A stretch of 8,960 nucleotides of DNA from an uncultured Bacilli bacterium (lineage in GTDB: Bacteria; Bacillota_I; Bacilli_A; RF39; UBA660): assembly GCA_948479395.1 (NCBI GenBank), contig CAOLUI010000042.1, forward strand, positions 1-8,960. The letters run 5' to 3'. Below the pieces are notes generated by a model. That model made no database searches. It saw only the letters and a list, made by a program, of their open reading frames with translations, and was not told where the DNA came from. Positions 1 through 6,720 of the stretch are shown here, one piece after another (position 1 is the stretch's first letter; every line of letters starts with the position of its first letter). The position numbers and the translations under genes are program-made.

Positions 1-1106
1 CAAAAAGTTATAATATACTAAGAGGAAAGATACCTGATTTTAGTAGTGGAGATATCGAACTCGCTTTTACTATTAATGGTAGCAAAATAAAAAATATTTT
101 TCCAGCTAAAGAAAGTGGGTTAAAAGCAAGCAGTGTGGAATGTAAAGATGGAACAAAGGCAGAGTGGGATATAACTAATTGGGGACTAATAAATATAAAT
201 GCCAATGGTGCAAAGAAAATAAGTTGTAATATCGATTTTGGATATGAAGGAACACTAGTTGATTATGTCAAAATGATGGCTAATTATTCCGATGAGATAG
301 TGGAAGATGATTATGGCAATTTAAGATATATAGGAAAGAATCCCAACAATTATGTATTATTCAATAATGAATTATGGCGAATAATAGGAGTCATGAAAGA
401 TATCGAAAATGCAGATGGAAGTAAAGAAGATAAAGTTAAACTGATCAGAAGCAAGAGTATAGGAAAATATTCATTGGATATAAATAATAATGTTGATTGG
501 AGCACATGTGACTTACAGAAGATATTAAATGAAGGAGCATATTATAATCGAACAAGTGGAGATTGCCCAAGCGGAGTTAGTGGAGAAACAAAGGCATGTG
601 ATTTTAGTTCTACAGGACTAACAGAAGAAGCCAAAGGAATGACAAGTGAAAGTGTATGGAATTTGGGTGGAAGTAGTACATATGATGATGTAATAGCAAA
701 AACATTTTATGAAAGAGAAAGAGGAACTGATGTTTATAGTGGAAGATCAATAACATGGATAGGAAAAGTAGGATTAATGTATCCAAGTGATTATGGATAT
801 GCAACAAGCGGCGGAGCAACAACAGACAGAAATACATGTTTGAATACAGTATTATATAAATGGAGTGGAGTAAGTGATTGTAAGAACAATGACTGGTTAT
901 ATAAGAGTAGTAGTTTCCAAATGACGATTACGCCGAATTCTCGCGGTGGTGTCAGCATTGGCTTCTATGTGAGTTCGACGGGGTATGTGTATGACCGCTA
1001 TCCACAAGATTTTCCTGCGATCTATCCTTCGGTATATCTAGGATCGAGTATAGGAATAGAGAGCGGAGGAGTAGGCACTAGTGATTCACCATTTGTTTTA
1101 AAATAA
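1..1106 (+). CDS. Putative surface protein with C-type-lectin-like (DUF6273-like) C-terminal domain, 5' truncated
   Basis: The reading frame is open from the window edge (first complete codon at base 3), so the true start lies upstream; the GTG at 135 is internal. About 367 residues are visible. Residues 1-80 form a small module with a Cys47...Cys75 pair and the pattern C-x-x-G...W-D...N-W, likely a disulfide-bonded repeat of an extracellular protein. Residues about 115-367 include NNELWRIIGV (W125), a W-S-T-C segment, KVGLMYPSDYGYA near residue 256, W-L, TITPNSRGG, YPSVYL and the ending GGVGTSDSPFVLK. This order recalls DUF6273-like, C-lectin/FGE-type folds in gut Firmicutes, recognised by eye only. 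Seven cysteines (47, 75, 169, 188, 199, 279, 293) fit an exported protein. No signal peptide or anchor can be judged because the N-terminus is missing. The ligand and function are unknown. The final third changes base composition (separate entry). Confidence 0.72.
   Translation, partial: KSYNILRGKIPDFSSGDIELAFTINGSKIKNIFPAKESGLKASSVECKDGTKAEWDITNWGLININANGAKKISCNIDFGYEGTLVDYVKMMANYSDEIVEDDYGNLRYIGKNPNNYVLFNNELWRIIGVMKDIENADGSKEDKVKLIRSKSIGKYSLDINNNVDWSTCDLQKILNEGAYYNRTSGDCPSGVSGETKACDFSSTGLTEEAKGMTSESVWNLGGSSTYDDVIAKTFYERERGTDVYSGRSITWIGKVGLMYPSDYGYATSGGATTDRNTCLNTVLYKWSGVSDCKNNDWLYKSSSFQMTITPNSRGGVSIGFYVSSTGYVYDRYPQDFPAIYPSVYLGSSIGIESGGVGTSDSPFVLK
915..1046 (+). other. GC-rich, atypical-codon cassette in the lectin-like domain (possible variable region)
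   Basis: By hand count 54 of 110 bases in 921-1030 are G or C, against 39 of 120 in 601-720 of the same gene. Codons rare elsewhere in the window (CGC, GTC, TCG, ACG, CCG, GGC) cluster here, and AGA/GGA/AGT-rich coding resumes after about 1047. The block encodes residues 305-348, from Phe before MTITPNSRGG to the YPSVYL segment. This is where C-type-lectin folds carry their ligand-contact loop and where diversity-generating retroelements place variable regions. Eleven codons in a row (936-968) end in C or T. A cassette from a separate template, gene conversion between paralogues, or simple conservation after transfer are all possible; no template repeat or reverse transcriptase lies in the window. 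Confidence 0.45.
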
Positions 1107-1119
1107 ATTAGAAAGTTTT

Positions 1120-1145
1120 AAGTACTATATTTATTAGTACTTTTT
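1120..1145 (+). terminator. Intrinsic terminator after the lectin-like gene
   Basis: A perfect 8-bp stem, AAGTACTA (1120-1127) with TAGTACTT (1135-1142), encloses a 7-base loop and runs into five T's (1141-1145). It starts 14 bases after the TAA stop. The stem has only two G-C pairs, so it is weak on paper, but its position and T-tract fit. It directly abuts the polA promoter. Confidence 0.6.
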
Positions 1146-1159
1146 ATGTGTGATATAAT
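1131..1159 (+). promoter_or_regulatory. polA-mutM promoter (extended -10)
   Basis: A perfect -10 hexamer TATAAT at 1154-1159 is preceded by TGA, giving a TGn extended -10. The -35 candidate 17 bases upstream (TTATTA, 1131-1136) is poor and lies inside the terminator hairpin of the previous gene, so the extended -10 probably does the work. Transcription would start near 1166, leaving a leader of about 15 bases that contains the ribosome site GGAGG at 1172-1176. Confidence 0.55.
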
Positions 1160-1180
1160 GTAGTTATAAATGGAGGAAGT

Positions 1181-3757
1181 ATGAAGAAGTTAATTTTAGT
1201 AGATGGTAATAATTTGTTGTTTAGGAGTTATTATGCCACTGCTTATTCAGGGGCGATGATGAGGAATTCTAAGGGAGTTCCTACCAATGCTTTATATGGG
1301 TTTGTGTCAATGATGAATAAGATAATATCCGAGGAGAATCCTGAGTATATTGCAGTAGCGTTTGATATCGGAAAAAATTTTAGAGCGGAAAAATATGCTT
1401 TTTATAAAGATGGAAGAAAGGAAACTCCAAATGAATTGGTTGCGCAATTTCCTTATGCCAGAAAAATATTAGAAGCAATGGGAATTAGGTATTTTGAGCT
1501 TGCTCCATATGAGGCGGATGATATAATTGGAACATTTGCTAAGAAAGTGTTAGAAGATGATAATTTTAATGCAACAATTATTTCTAGCGATAGAGATTTA
1601 TTACAACTTATTAATGATCAAGTTGATATAAAATTATTAAAACAAAAAGGACATGTGAGGTATAATCCTATTACTTTTTTTGCAGAGTATAAAATTGAAC
1701 CAATTAATGTTATTGATTTAAAAGCTCTAGCTGGGGATGCATCAGATAATATCCCAGGAGTTAAAGGAATAGGAGAAAAAACGGCTTTAAATCTTTTAGC
1801 AGAATATAAAACTATTGAAGGAATATATAATAATATAGATAATATTAAGGGAAAGATGAAAGAAAAGCTAATAAATGATCAAGAAATGGCTTTTATTAGT
1901 AAAGAAATAGCTACTATTTACCAAGATGTCCCTTTAGATATAAAGGATTTGGAAGACTTAAAGTATGAATATAGGGAGTCAAAAGAGTTAGAAGAGATTT
2001 ATAAAGAATTAGAATTTTATTCTTTGTTAAAACATTTTGAAAAAAGAGAAATAAATCAGGAAATTGCTGTTATTAAAGTAGAAAATGTTAAAGAACTTAA
2101 ATTAGAAGATACAATAGCTTTTTATATAGAATTGGATGGTTTTAATTATCATATAAGTAATATATTAGGAATGGCTATTACTGATAAGAATAATACTTAT
2201 TTTATTAAAAAAGAATTAATTAAAGAATGTCTTCCTTTATTAAAAAATAAAACTATTTATACTTTTGATTTGAAAAAAGCTCTAGTTTTGTTTAATCGTT
2301 TAGATATTAATATAGGTGAAGTAGAATTTGATTTAATGCTTGCTGCTTATCTTTTAAATTACAATTTTAAAGATGATATTGCTTATTTAATGAATCCGGA
2401 TGGTTATGAAATCTCTTTTTATGAAGATGGGATAGTGAAAAAAAACAATTCTTTAGAAAAGATTGAAAAAGAACTTTGTTTAAAAAGTAAATATATTTTT
2501 GAAACTAAGGATAAATATATTGTAGATTTAAAAAGAGAGGAGATGGATGAGTTATTTACAAATATTGAAATGCCTTTAATAAAAGTTTTAGCTGATATGG
2601 AAATTACCGGAGTAGTAGTTGATAAAAATGTATTAGATGAAATGAAGGATGAAATAAAAGTTAAAATTGAAATGGTGGCTAGTAGTATTTATAATTTGGT
2701 AGGAGAAGAATTTAATATTGCTAGTACGAAACAACTAGGAGAGATATTATTTTTAAAATTAGGCTTACCAGGGGGCGTTAAAACCCAAAAAGGATATAAG
2801 ACTGATGTTAAGGTGATGCATAAGTTATTAGGGAGTCATCCAGTTATAGAAAAGGTCTTAGAATATCGTAATTTAACTAAGATTTATTCTACTTATTTAG
2901 AGGGATTAGAAAATTTTATTCAGGAAGATGGAAAGATTCATACTATTTTTAAGCAAACTTTAACGAGAACAGGAAGATTATCTTCAGTAGAGCCAAATTT
3001 ACAAAATATTCCAGTTCGAGATGAAGGAGGAAGAAAGATTAGAAAATCTTTTTTACCGAGTAATGATTGCTTTTTAAGTGCTGATTATTCACAGATAGAA
3101 TTAAGAATATTGGCCCATATTTCAGATTGTAAAGAGTTATGCGATGCTTTTAATAGGGGAGTGGATATTCATACTAAAGTAGCAAGTGATATTTATGGAG
3201 TTCCGGAAATTGCGGTTAGTAAAAAAATGCGTTCTACTGCTAAAGCGGTTATCTTTGGAATAGTTTATGGAATAAGTGGATTTGGCTTAGGAGAAAATTT
3301 AGAAATAAGTGCTAAAGAAGCTAAGAAATTTATTGAAAAATATTATGAATTATATCCAGGGGTTAAAAATTATATGGATAAAATAGTAAGTGAAGCTTAT
3401 GCTAAAGGAAGTGTTAGAACTTTATTTAAGCGTAAAAGAGTCATTGATGAATTAAATGCTAGCAATTATATGGTTCGTCAAGCTGGTGAAAGAATAGCTC
3501 TTAATACTCCAATTCAAGGAACTAGTGCTGATATAATAAAAAAAGCAATGATAGCTATATACAATGAATTTAAAGAAAAAAATATAAAAAGTAAAATTAT
3601 TTTACAAGTTCATGATGAATTGATTATTGATTTAAAAGAAGAAGAAAAGGATCTTGTTACAGAAATAGTAACAAAAAATATGATTAATGCAATCCAATTA
3701 AAGGTGCCTTTAATTGTAAGTAATGATTATGGTAAGAATTGGTATGAAACTAAATAA
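1181..3757 (+). CDS. polA: DNA polymerase I with inactive-looking proofreading domain
   Basis: This polymerase fills gaps and removes RNA primers or damaged strands during replication and repair. The 858 residues cover all three domains. The 5' nuclease (about 1-290) has LILVDGNN with Asp8, EADD at 111-114, SSDRD with Asp137/Asp139, and GDASDN (Asp186, Asp189) followed by the helix-hairpin-helix GVKGIGEKTALNLL. The 3'-5' exonuclease region (about 300-480) seems vestigial: the DxE motif reads F-Y315-I-E317, and the other acidic positions are not recognisable, as in Bacillus polymerase I. The polymerase domain has motif A DYSQIELR (Asp635), the O-helix K688...F692...Y696, and motif C QVHDE (His811, Asp812, Glu813). 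The start follows GGAGG at 1172-1176 with short 4-base spacing. mutM follows after 22 bases, so the two are probably one operon. Confidence 0.97.
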   Translation: MKKLILVDGNNLLFRSYYATAYSGAMMRNSKGVPTNALYGFVSMMNKIISEENPEYIAVAFDIGKNFRAEKYAFYKDGRKETPNELVAQFPYARKILEAMGIRYFELAPYEADDIIGTFAKKVLEDDNFNATIISSDRDLLQLINDQVDIKLLKQKGHVRYNPITFFAEYKIEPINVIDLKALAGDASDNIPGVKGIGEKTALNLLAEYKTIEGIYNNIDNIKGKMKEKLINDQEMAFISKEIATIYQDVPLDIKDLEDLKYEYRESKELEEIYKELEFYSLLKHFEKREINQEIAVIKVENVKELKLEDTIAFYIELDGFNYHISNILGMAITDKNNTYFIKKELIKECLPLLKNKTIYTFDLKKALVLFNRLDINIGEVEFDLMLAAYLLNYNFKDDIAYLMNPDGYEISFYEDGIVKKNNSLEKIEKELCLKSKYIFETKDKYIVDLKREEMDELFTNIEMPLIKVLADMEITGVVVDKNVLDEMKDEIKVKIEMVASSIYNLVGEEFNIASTKQLGEILFLKLGLPGGVKTQKGYKTDVKVMHKLLGSHPVIEKVLEYRNLTKIYSTYLEGLENFIQEDGKIHTIFKQTLTRTGRLSSVEPNLQNIPVRDEGGRKIRKSFLPSNDCFLSADYSQIELRILAHISDCKELCDAFNRGVDIHTKVASDIYGVPEIAVSKKMRSTAKAVIFGIVYGISGFGLGENLEISAKEAKKFIEKYYELYPGVKNYMDKIVSEAYAKGSVRTLFKRKRVIDELNASNYMVRQAGERIALNTPIQGTSADIIKKAMIAIYNEFKEKNIKSKIILQVHDELIIDLKEEEKDLVTEIVTKNMINAIQLKVPLIVSNDYGKNWYETK

Positions 3758-3779
3758 ATAGTAAAAGGAGAAATTAATT

Positions 3780-4598
3780 ATGCCAGAAATAGCTGAGGTT
3801 GAGACTGTTCGTAATACTTTAAAAAAACAAATTTTACATAAAAGAATAAAGAATGTTAAAATTTTATATGATAAAATAATTGAATCAAATAAAAATAATT
3901 TTAAATTAGATTTAGTAAATGATTGTTTTATTGATATTAAAAGAAGAGGCAAATGGTTAATTTTTGAACTTAATAACCATTATCTTTTAAGTCATTTAAG
4001 AATGGAAGGGAAGTTTTTTTTAAAAAATGAAGCTGATCCAATTGAGAGGCATGAACATATTATAATTGTTTTTGATGATAGAACAGATTTAAGATATCAT
4101 GATACAAGAAAGTTTGGACGAATGAATTTAATAAAAAAAGATGAACTTTTTACTAATGAAGCAATTAGGAAACAAGGTTTTGAACCAGGAGAAGAAGAGT
4201 TAACCGCCGATTATCTTTTAGATAAATTTAAAAATAAAAGATTGGCAATAAAAACTCTTTTGCTTGATCAAACAATTATTAGTGGTCTGGGTAATATTTA
4301 TGCTAATGAAGTGTTGTTTGCCGCTCATATTAATCCATTTAAAATAGGAAGCAAGATCACGAAAAAAGAAGCAGAAAATATTGTGAATGCTGCAGATAAA
4401 ATAATAAAAAGAGCTATGGAACTTGGAGGAACAACTATAAAGAGTTATACCTCAAGTTTAGGGGTAACAGGAAAATTTCAAAATGAATTGATGGTTCATA
4501 AAAGAGAAAATGAAGAATGTAAGATTTGTCAGACTTTAATTAAAAACGAAAAAATAAATGGTCGAAGTACTTATTATTGTCCTATTTGTCAAAAGTAA
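3780..4598 (+). CDS. mutM: Formamidopyrimidine-DNA glycosylase (Fpg/MutM)
   Basis: This bifunctional base-excision enzyme removes 8-oxoguanine and formamidopyrimidines and cleaves the abasic site. The 272 residues match the family length. After Met removal the N-terminus PEIAEVETVR supplies the catalytic proline and Glu3 (Met numbering); Ala5 replaces the usual Pro. Lys58 in RRGKW corresponds to the conserved Lys57 of the mature E. coli enzyme. HLRMEGKF and YHDTRKFGRM are Fpg signatures, and the H2TH element is LLDQTIISGLGNIYANEVLF. The C-terminal zinc finger has Cys247, Cys250, Cys267 and Cys270, with Arg262 in NGRSTYYCPICQ. A good ribosome site (AGGAG, 3766-3770) precedes the ATG by nine bases, and only 22 bases separate it from polA. 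polA-mutM adjacency is common in Firmicutes and links lesion removal with gap filling. Confidence 0.97.
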   Translation: MPEIAEVETVRNTLKKQILHKRIKNVKILYDKIIESNKNNFKLDLVNDCFIDIKRRGKWLIFELNNHYLLSHLRMEGKFFLKNEADPIERHEHIIIVFDDRTDLRYHDTRKFGRMNLIKKDELFTNEAIRKQGFEPGEEELTADYLLDKFKNKRLAIKTLLLDQTIISGLGNIYANEVLFAAHINPFKIGSKITKKEAENIVNAADKIIKRAMELGGTTIKSYTSSLGVTGKFQNELMVHKRENEECKICQTLIKNEKINGRSTYYCPICQK

Positions 4599-4611
4599 AG
4601 GGATAAATTTC

Positions 4612-4639
4612 TTGACAAAAATAAAAATTATAATATAAT
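4612..4639 (+). promoter_or_regulatory. Consensus promoter for the CxCxCG repeat protein
   Basis: A perfect -35 TTGACA (4612-4617) and a perfect -10 TATAAT (4634-4639) are separated by 16 bases; a second overlapping TATAAT lies at 4629-4634. It begins 14 bases after the mutM stop, so the downstream gene has its own strong start near 4646. The 25-base leader contains GAGGGG (4659-4664) six bases before the ATG. No terminator for mutM is seen, so read-through from polA-mutM is also possible. Confidence 0.8.
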
Positions 4640-4670
4640 AACGGGGTTGCTTATTTAAGAGGGGATTGAA

Positions 4671-4982
4671 ATGGTAAATAATAATTTAACAGAAAAGTTA
4701 AAAATATATAAAAAGAAAGTTTTAATGTGGCAAGAAAAGAGAAGGGTAAAAAATCATTTTCATTTATATCAAGATTGGTTTTATAATTATAAAACGGGTT
4801 TTGAAGAATGCCACTGTAAATGTGGAGAAATAAAAATGAGAAGACATTTTCATAAATTTACGATTTGGGAATTTAATCCAGAGACTGGATTAGATGAGTG
4901 TATATGTATTTGCGGTCATGTAAAACAAAGATTACCGCTTGATGAAACAGACGATTATGTAATGATAAGAAAAAAGTTCTAG
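4671..4982 (+). CDS. Small protein of two 30-residue HxH...CxCxCG repeats, possible metal binder
   Basis: I do not recognise the family. The 103 residues begin with a basic stretch (about 1-28, rich in Lys/Arg) likely to be helical. Two tandem repeats of exactly 30 residues follow: His29-Phe-His31...Cys47-x-Cys49-x-Cys51-Gly, and His59-Phe-His61...Cys77-x-Cys79-x-Cys81-Gly. Both share W, T-G, an acidic residue before the first Cys, and a basic end. The tail is acidic then basic. Conserved His and Cys suggest zinc or iron binding, and the basic ends could contact nucleic acid; both are inference. There is no signal peptide or membrane segment. It has a consensus promoter and a good ribosome site, so it is probably well expressed. 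It converges on the exonuclease gene, with overlapping stop codons. Confidence 0.85.
   Translation: MVNNNLTEKLKIYKKKVLMWQEKRRVKNHFHLYQDWFYNYKTGFEECHCKCGEIKMRRHFHKFTIWEFNPETGLDECICICGHVKQRLPLDETDDYVMIRKKF
4755..4934 (+). repeat. Two tandem 90-bp coding repeats (30 residues each)
   Basis: Copies at 4755-4844 and 4845-4934 both begin HFH (cattttcat) and place all His and Cys residues at the same offset. They have diverged at nucleotide level apart from the first bases, so the duplication is old and the spacing is kept by selection rather than by recent copying. Confidence 0.8.
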
Positions 4983-5005
4983 ACATGTTCTAGAGCTCTT
5001 TTTTT
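4970..5005. terminator. Bidirectional terminator across overlapping convergent stop codons
   Basis: TCTAGA (4978-4983) pairs with TCTAGA (4989-4994) around the loop CATGT. The stem extends by a G-T wobble, a G-C pair (4976/4996) and an A-T pair (4975/4997). Seven T's follow on the plus strand (4999-5005), and six A's precede (4970-4975), giving a U-tract for minus-strand transcripts. The hairpin lies on the CTAG shared by both stop codons. On the minus strand the wobble becomes a C-A mismatch, so that direction is slightly weaker. Confidence 0.7.
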
Positions 5006-5506
5006 GCATTCTTGGTAAATATAATTAGTACTTTTACAATCTTCAATACTGCGATGCGATCCAAAGTTTAAATGAAAATAATTTTTTAGAGTTTCTAATT
5101 TATAATTATAGGCTTTAGGAATAAACTCTCTTGCAAGTTCTACAGTATCAATTGTTGGATTTTTCATTATATTTAAATTTAATTTTCTTAAATTATTATT
5201 TATAAAACCCGTATCAAATGGAACGTTATGGCAAATAATTGGTAAATCGCCAACAAATTCTAAAAATTTGGGCAATACAGTTTCAATAGTTGGTTCATGA
5301 GTTAACATATCATTACTAATACCTGTAATTTTAGTAATGATTTCAGGTATAGGTATTTCAGGGTTAATTAAGTAATTAAATTCAGCAATTAATTCATTGT
5401 TTTCATATTTTAAAGCACCAATTTCAATTATTTTATCTTCTAGATCATTTAATCCTGTAGTTTCAGTATCAAAAACCACATAACTATCGACAAATTTTTG
5501 GTTCAT
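4979..5506 (-). CDS. Stand-alone DnaQ-like (DEDDh) 3'-5' exonuclease
   Basis: This is a single-domain 3'-5' exonuclease of the DnaQ/PolC-proofreading superfamily that digests DNA or RNA ends with two metal ions. In 175 residues it shows the complete DEDDh set: Asp13 and Glu15 in VFDTETTGL, Asp98 in ICHNVPFDTGF, His151 and Asp156 in HRSIEDC. TGI...L near residues 61-68 is also typical. No polymerase, helicase or nuclease-accessory domain is attached. Close relatives include the PolC exonuclease domain, the DinG N-terminal domain and free epsilon-like proteins, so the exact substrate cannot be assigned. It is preceded by a perfect promoter and a short leader with only a weak A/G-rich ribosome site. 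Its stop overlaps the convergent repeat-protein gene by four bases. Confidence 0.9.
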   Translation of the reverse strand: MNQKFVDSYVVFDTETTGLNDLEDKIIEIGALKYENNELIAEFNYLINPEIPIPEIITKITGISNDMLTHEPTIETVLPKFLEFVGDLPIICHNVPFDTGFINNNLRKLNLNIMKNPTIDTVELAREFIPKAYNYKLETLKNYFHLNFGSHRSIEDCKSTNYIYQECKKRALEHV

Positions 5507-5530
5507 TTATTCAACTTCTTTCTTGTTTTC

Positions 5531-5559
5531 ATTATAGATAAAGAAAAATCTTTTGTCAA
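5531..5559 (-). promoter_or_regulatory. Consensus promoter for the exonuclease gene
   Basis: Reading the minus strand, TTGACA (plus 5554-5559) and TATAAT (plus 5531-5536) are separated by 17 bases, a perfect sigma-A-type promoter. It starts immediately after the tmcAL stop at 5563, so the exonuclease is transcribed independently of that gene. The predicted start near 5524 gives a leader of about 18 bases. Confidence 0.82.
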
Positions 5560-5562
5560 AAT

Positions 5563-6684
5563 TTATTTTTGATTAATTATAAGGGGTTTATTTTTTAATT
5601 CGAACAAACTTGCTTGGGAATTAGTGAAAATATCATAAAGATAGGCGGCTGTTTTTTCATATTTATATGTTTTAGAGGATAAAATGGGACTTAAAGGGAT
5701 TGAAATATTTTTTTTGATGGAATGTAAATATTCTTGGCCTTTTTTATTAAATCCTAAAATATGAATATATTCTAGGTCAAGATTATCATTATCTTTTTTG
5801 GTTAAACCTAAAAGAATATGAATGATCATTCTTCTAATTTTATTGTAAGTATAACGTTTGGTTTTAACGTTTAAAATAAATTCTTCTAAATTATTAGATT
5901 TTAATATGACTTTTTTTAAACGTTTTTCAATACCTTCATCAACGGTTAAATATTTTTCTAAATTATTATCTGTTATAATTTTATATTTTAAAATAGTAAA
6001 TATTAATTCTTCATTAATAGTTTTAAGATATGATAAAGTATTATGAGGGATAAAATTTTTTATATTTTCTTTATTTTTTAATTTAGAACGAATGTTACTG
6101 GCACTAATAATAAACTCATTGCTTGTTAAATCATGATAGTTATTAGTTCTTTTAATCGGATGTAGTTTAATTGAATATTGATTTTTTATAATAGCTTTAG
6201 CATAAGAAATACCTAGTAAATCATTAGGATTGTTTATATTAGTATTCATATTTAAAGTTTTAGCAAGAGCTGTGGGATAGTTACAACCTTTTTTTAAATT
6301 TTTTCTTAAGTTTTTTTCAAAATGAGGTTCTAATTGTAATTGAGCGGCTTTAGTTAAAAGGGAAATATCATTTGATTCACTACCAAAAACTATATCAGTA
6401 ACATTTAAATGATTTAAAATTTCGAGGGCTTTTTTAGCAAAAATATCGGCTGATTGAGTGCCAAAAATAACAGGTAATTCAATGATTAAATCAATGGTAT
6501 TTTCTAAAGCTAAACGAGTTTTATCTTCTTTAGAAATAATACTTATTTCTCCTCGTTCTAAAAAATAACCATTTAATACTAGAATAATAAGGGATTTAGG
6601 AAACATTTTTTTTATTTTTTTTAAATGAAATATGTGACCATTGTGAAATGGATTATATTCACAGATAATACCAATTATTTTCAT
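5563..6684 (-). CDS. tmcAL: tRNA(Met) cytidine acetate ligase (TmcAL/YlbM family)
   Basis: In Bacillus subtilis this enzyme uses acetate and ATP to make N4-acetylcytidine at the wobble base of elongator tRNA-Met. The start is firm: MKIIGIICEYNPFHNGH is the family N-terminus, with the nucleotidyltransferase HxGH motif at 14-17. Other family blocks follow in order: LNGYFLERGE (38-46), ELPVIFGTQSADIFA (69-83), FGSE (100-103), DLLGISYAKAI (155-165), IKRTNNYHD (177-185) and ISASNIRSKL (193-202). At 373 residues it is slightly shorter than B. subtilis YlbM. The ribosome site AGAGGTG (plus 6689-6695) precedes the ATG. It is divergent from yceD-rpmF and borders it, as ylbM borders ylbN-rpmF in B. subtilis. 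A TATGAT -10 (plus 6710-6715) is possible, but no good -35 is seen. Confidence 0.93.
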   Translation of the reverse strand: MKIIGIICEYNPFHNGHIFHLKKIKKMFPKSLIILVLNGYFLERGEISIISKEDKTRLALENTIDLIIELPVIFGTQSADIFAKKALEILNHLNVTDIVFGSESNDISLLTKAAQLQLEPHFEKNLRKNLKKGCNYPTALAKTLNMNTNINNPNDLLGISYAKAIIKNQYSIKLHPIKRTNNYHDLTSNEFIISASNIRSKLKNKENIKNFIPHNTLSYLKTINEELIFTILKYKIITDNNLEKYLTVDEGIEKRLKKVILKSNNLEEFILNVKTKRYTYNKIRRMIIHILLGLTKKDNDNLDLEYIHILGFNKKGQEYLHSIKKNISIPLSPILSSKTYKYEKTAAYLYDIFTNSQASLFELKNKPLIINQK

Positions 6685-6720
6685 ATTTCACCTCTTTATG
6701 TGGTAGTTTATCATATTTAT

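Noticed and set aside
135..137. GTG as the start of the first gene
   Set aside because: The frame is open and protein-like from base 3, the GTG has no ribosome site, and it falls inside a cysteine-bracketed module.
8..205. Minus-strand open stretch of 65 codons
   Set aside because: It lies opposite the lectin-like gene, has no ribosome site, and its residues are low-complexity hydrophobic and serine runs, typical of antisense shadows.
610..837. Minus-strand open stretch rich in Leu and His
   Set aside because: It is antisense to the conserved lectin-like domain and low in complexity, with no start signals.
3710..3952. Minus-strand open stretch of 80 codons
   Set aside because: It overlaps the polA end and the conserved mutM N-terminus, and no promoter or ribosome site is seen.
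5556..5572. TCAAAA/TTTTGA hairpin at the tmcAL stop as a terminator
   Set aside because: The six-pair stem has only one G-C pair, has no following U-run on the minus strand, and overlaps the exonuclease -35.
5858..6046. Plus-strand open stretch of 62 codons
   Set aside because: It is antisense to the tmcAL gene, with no ribosome site and no recognisable motif.
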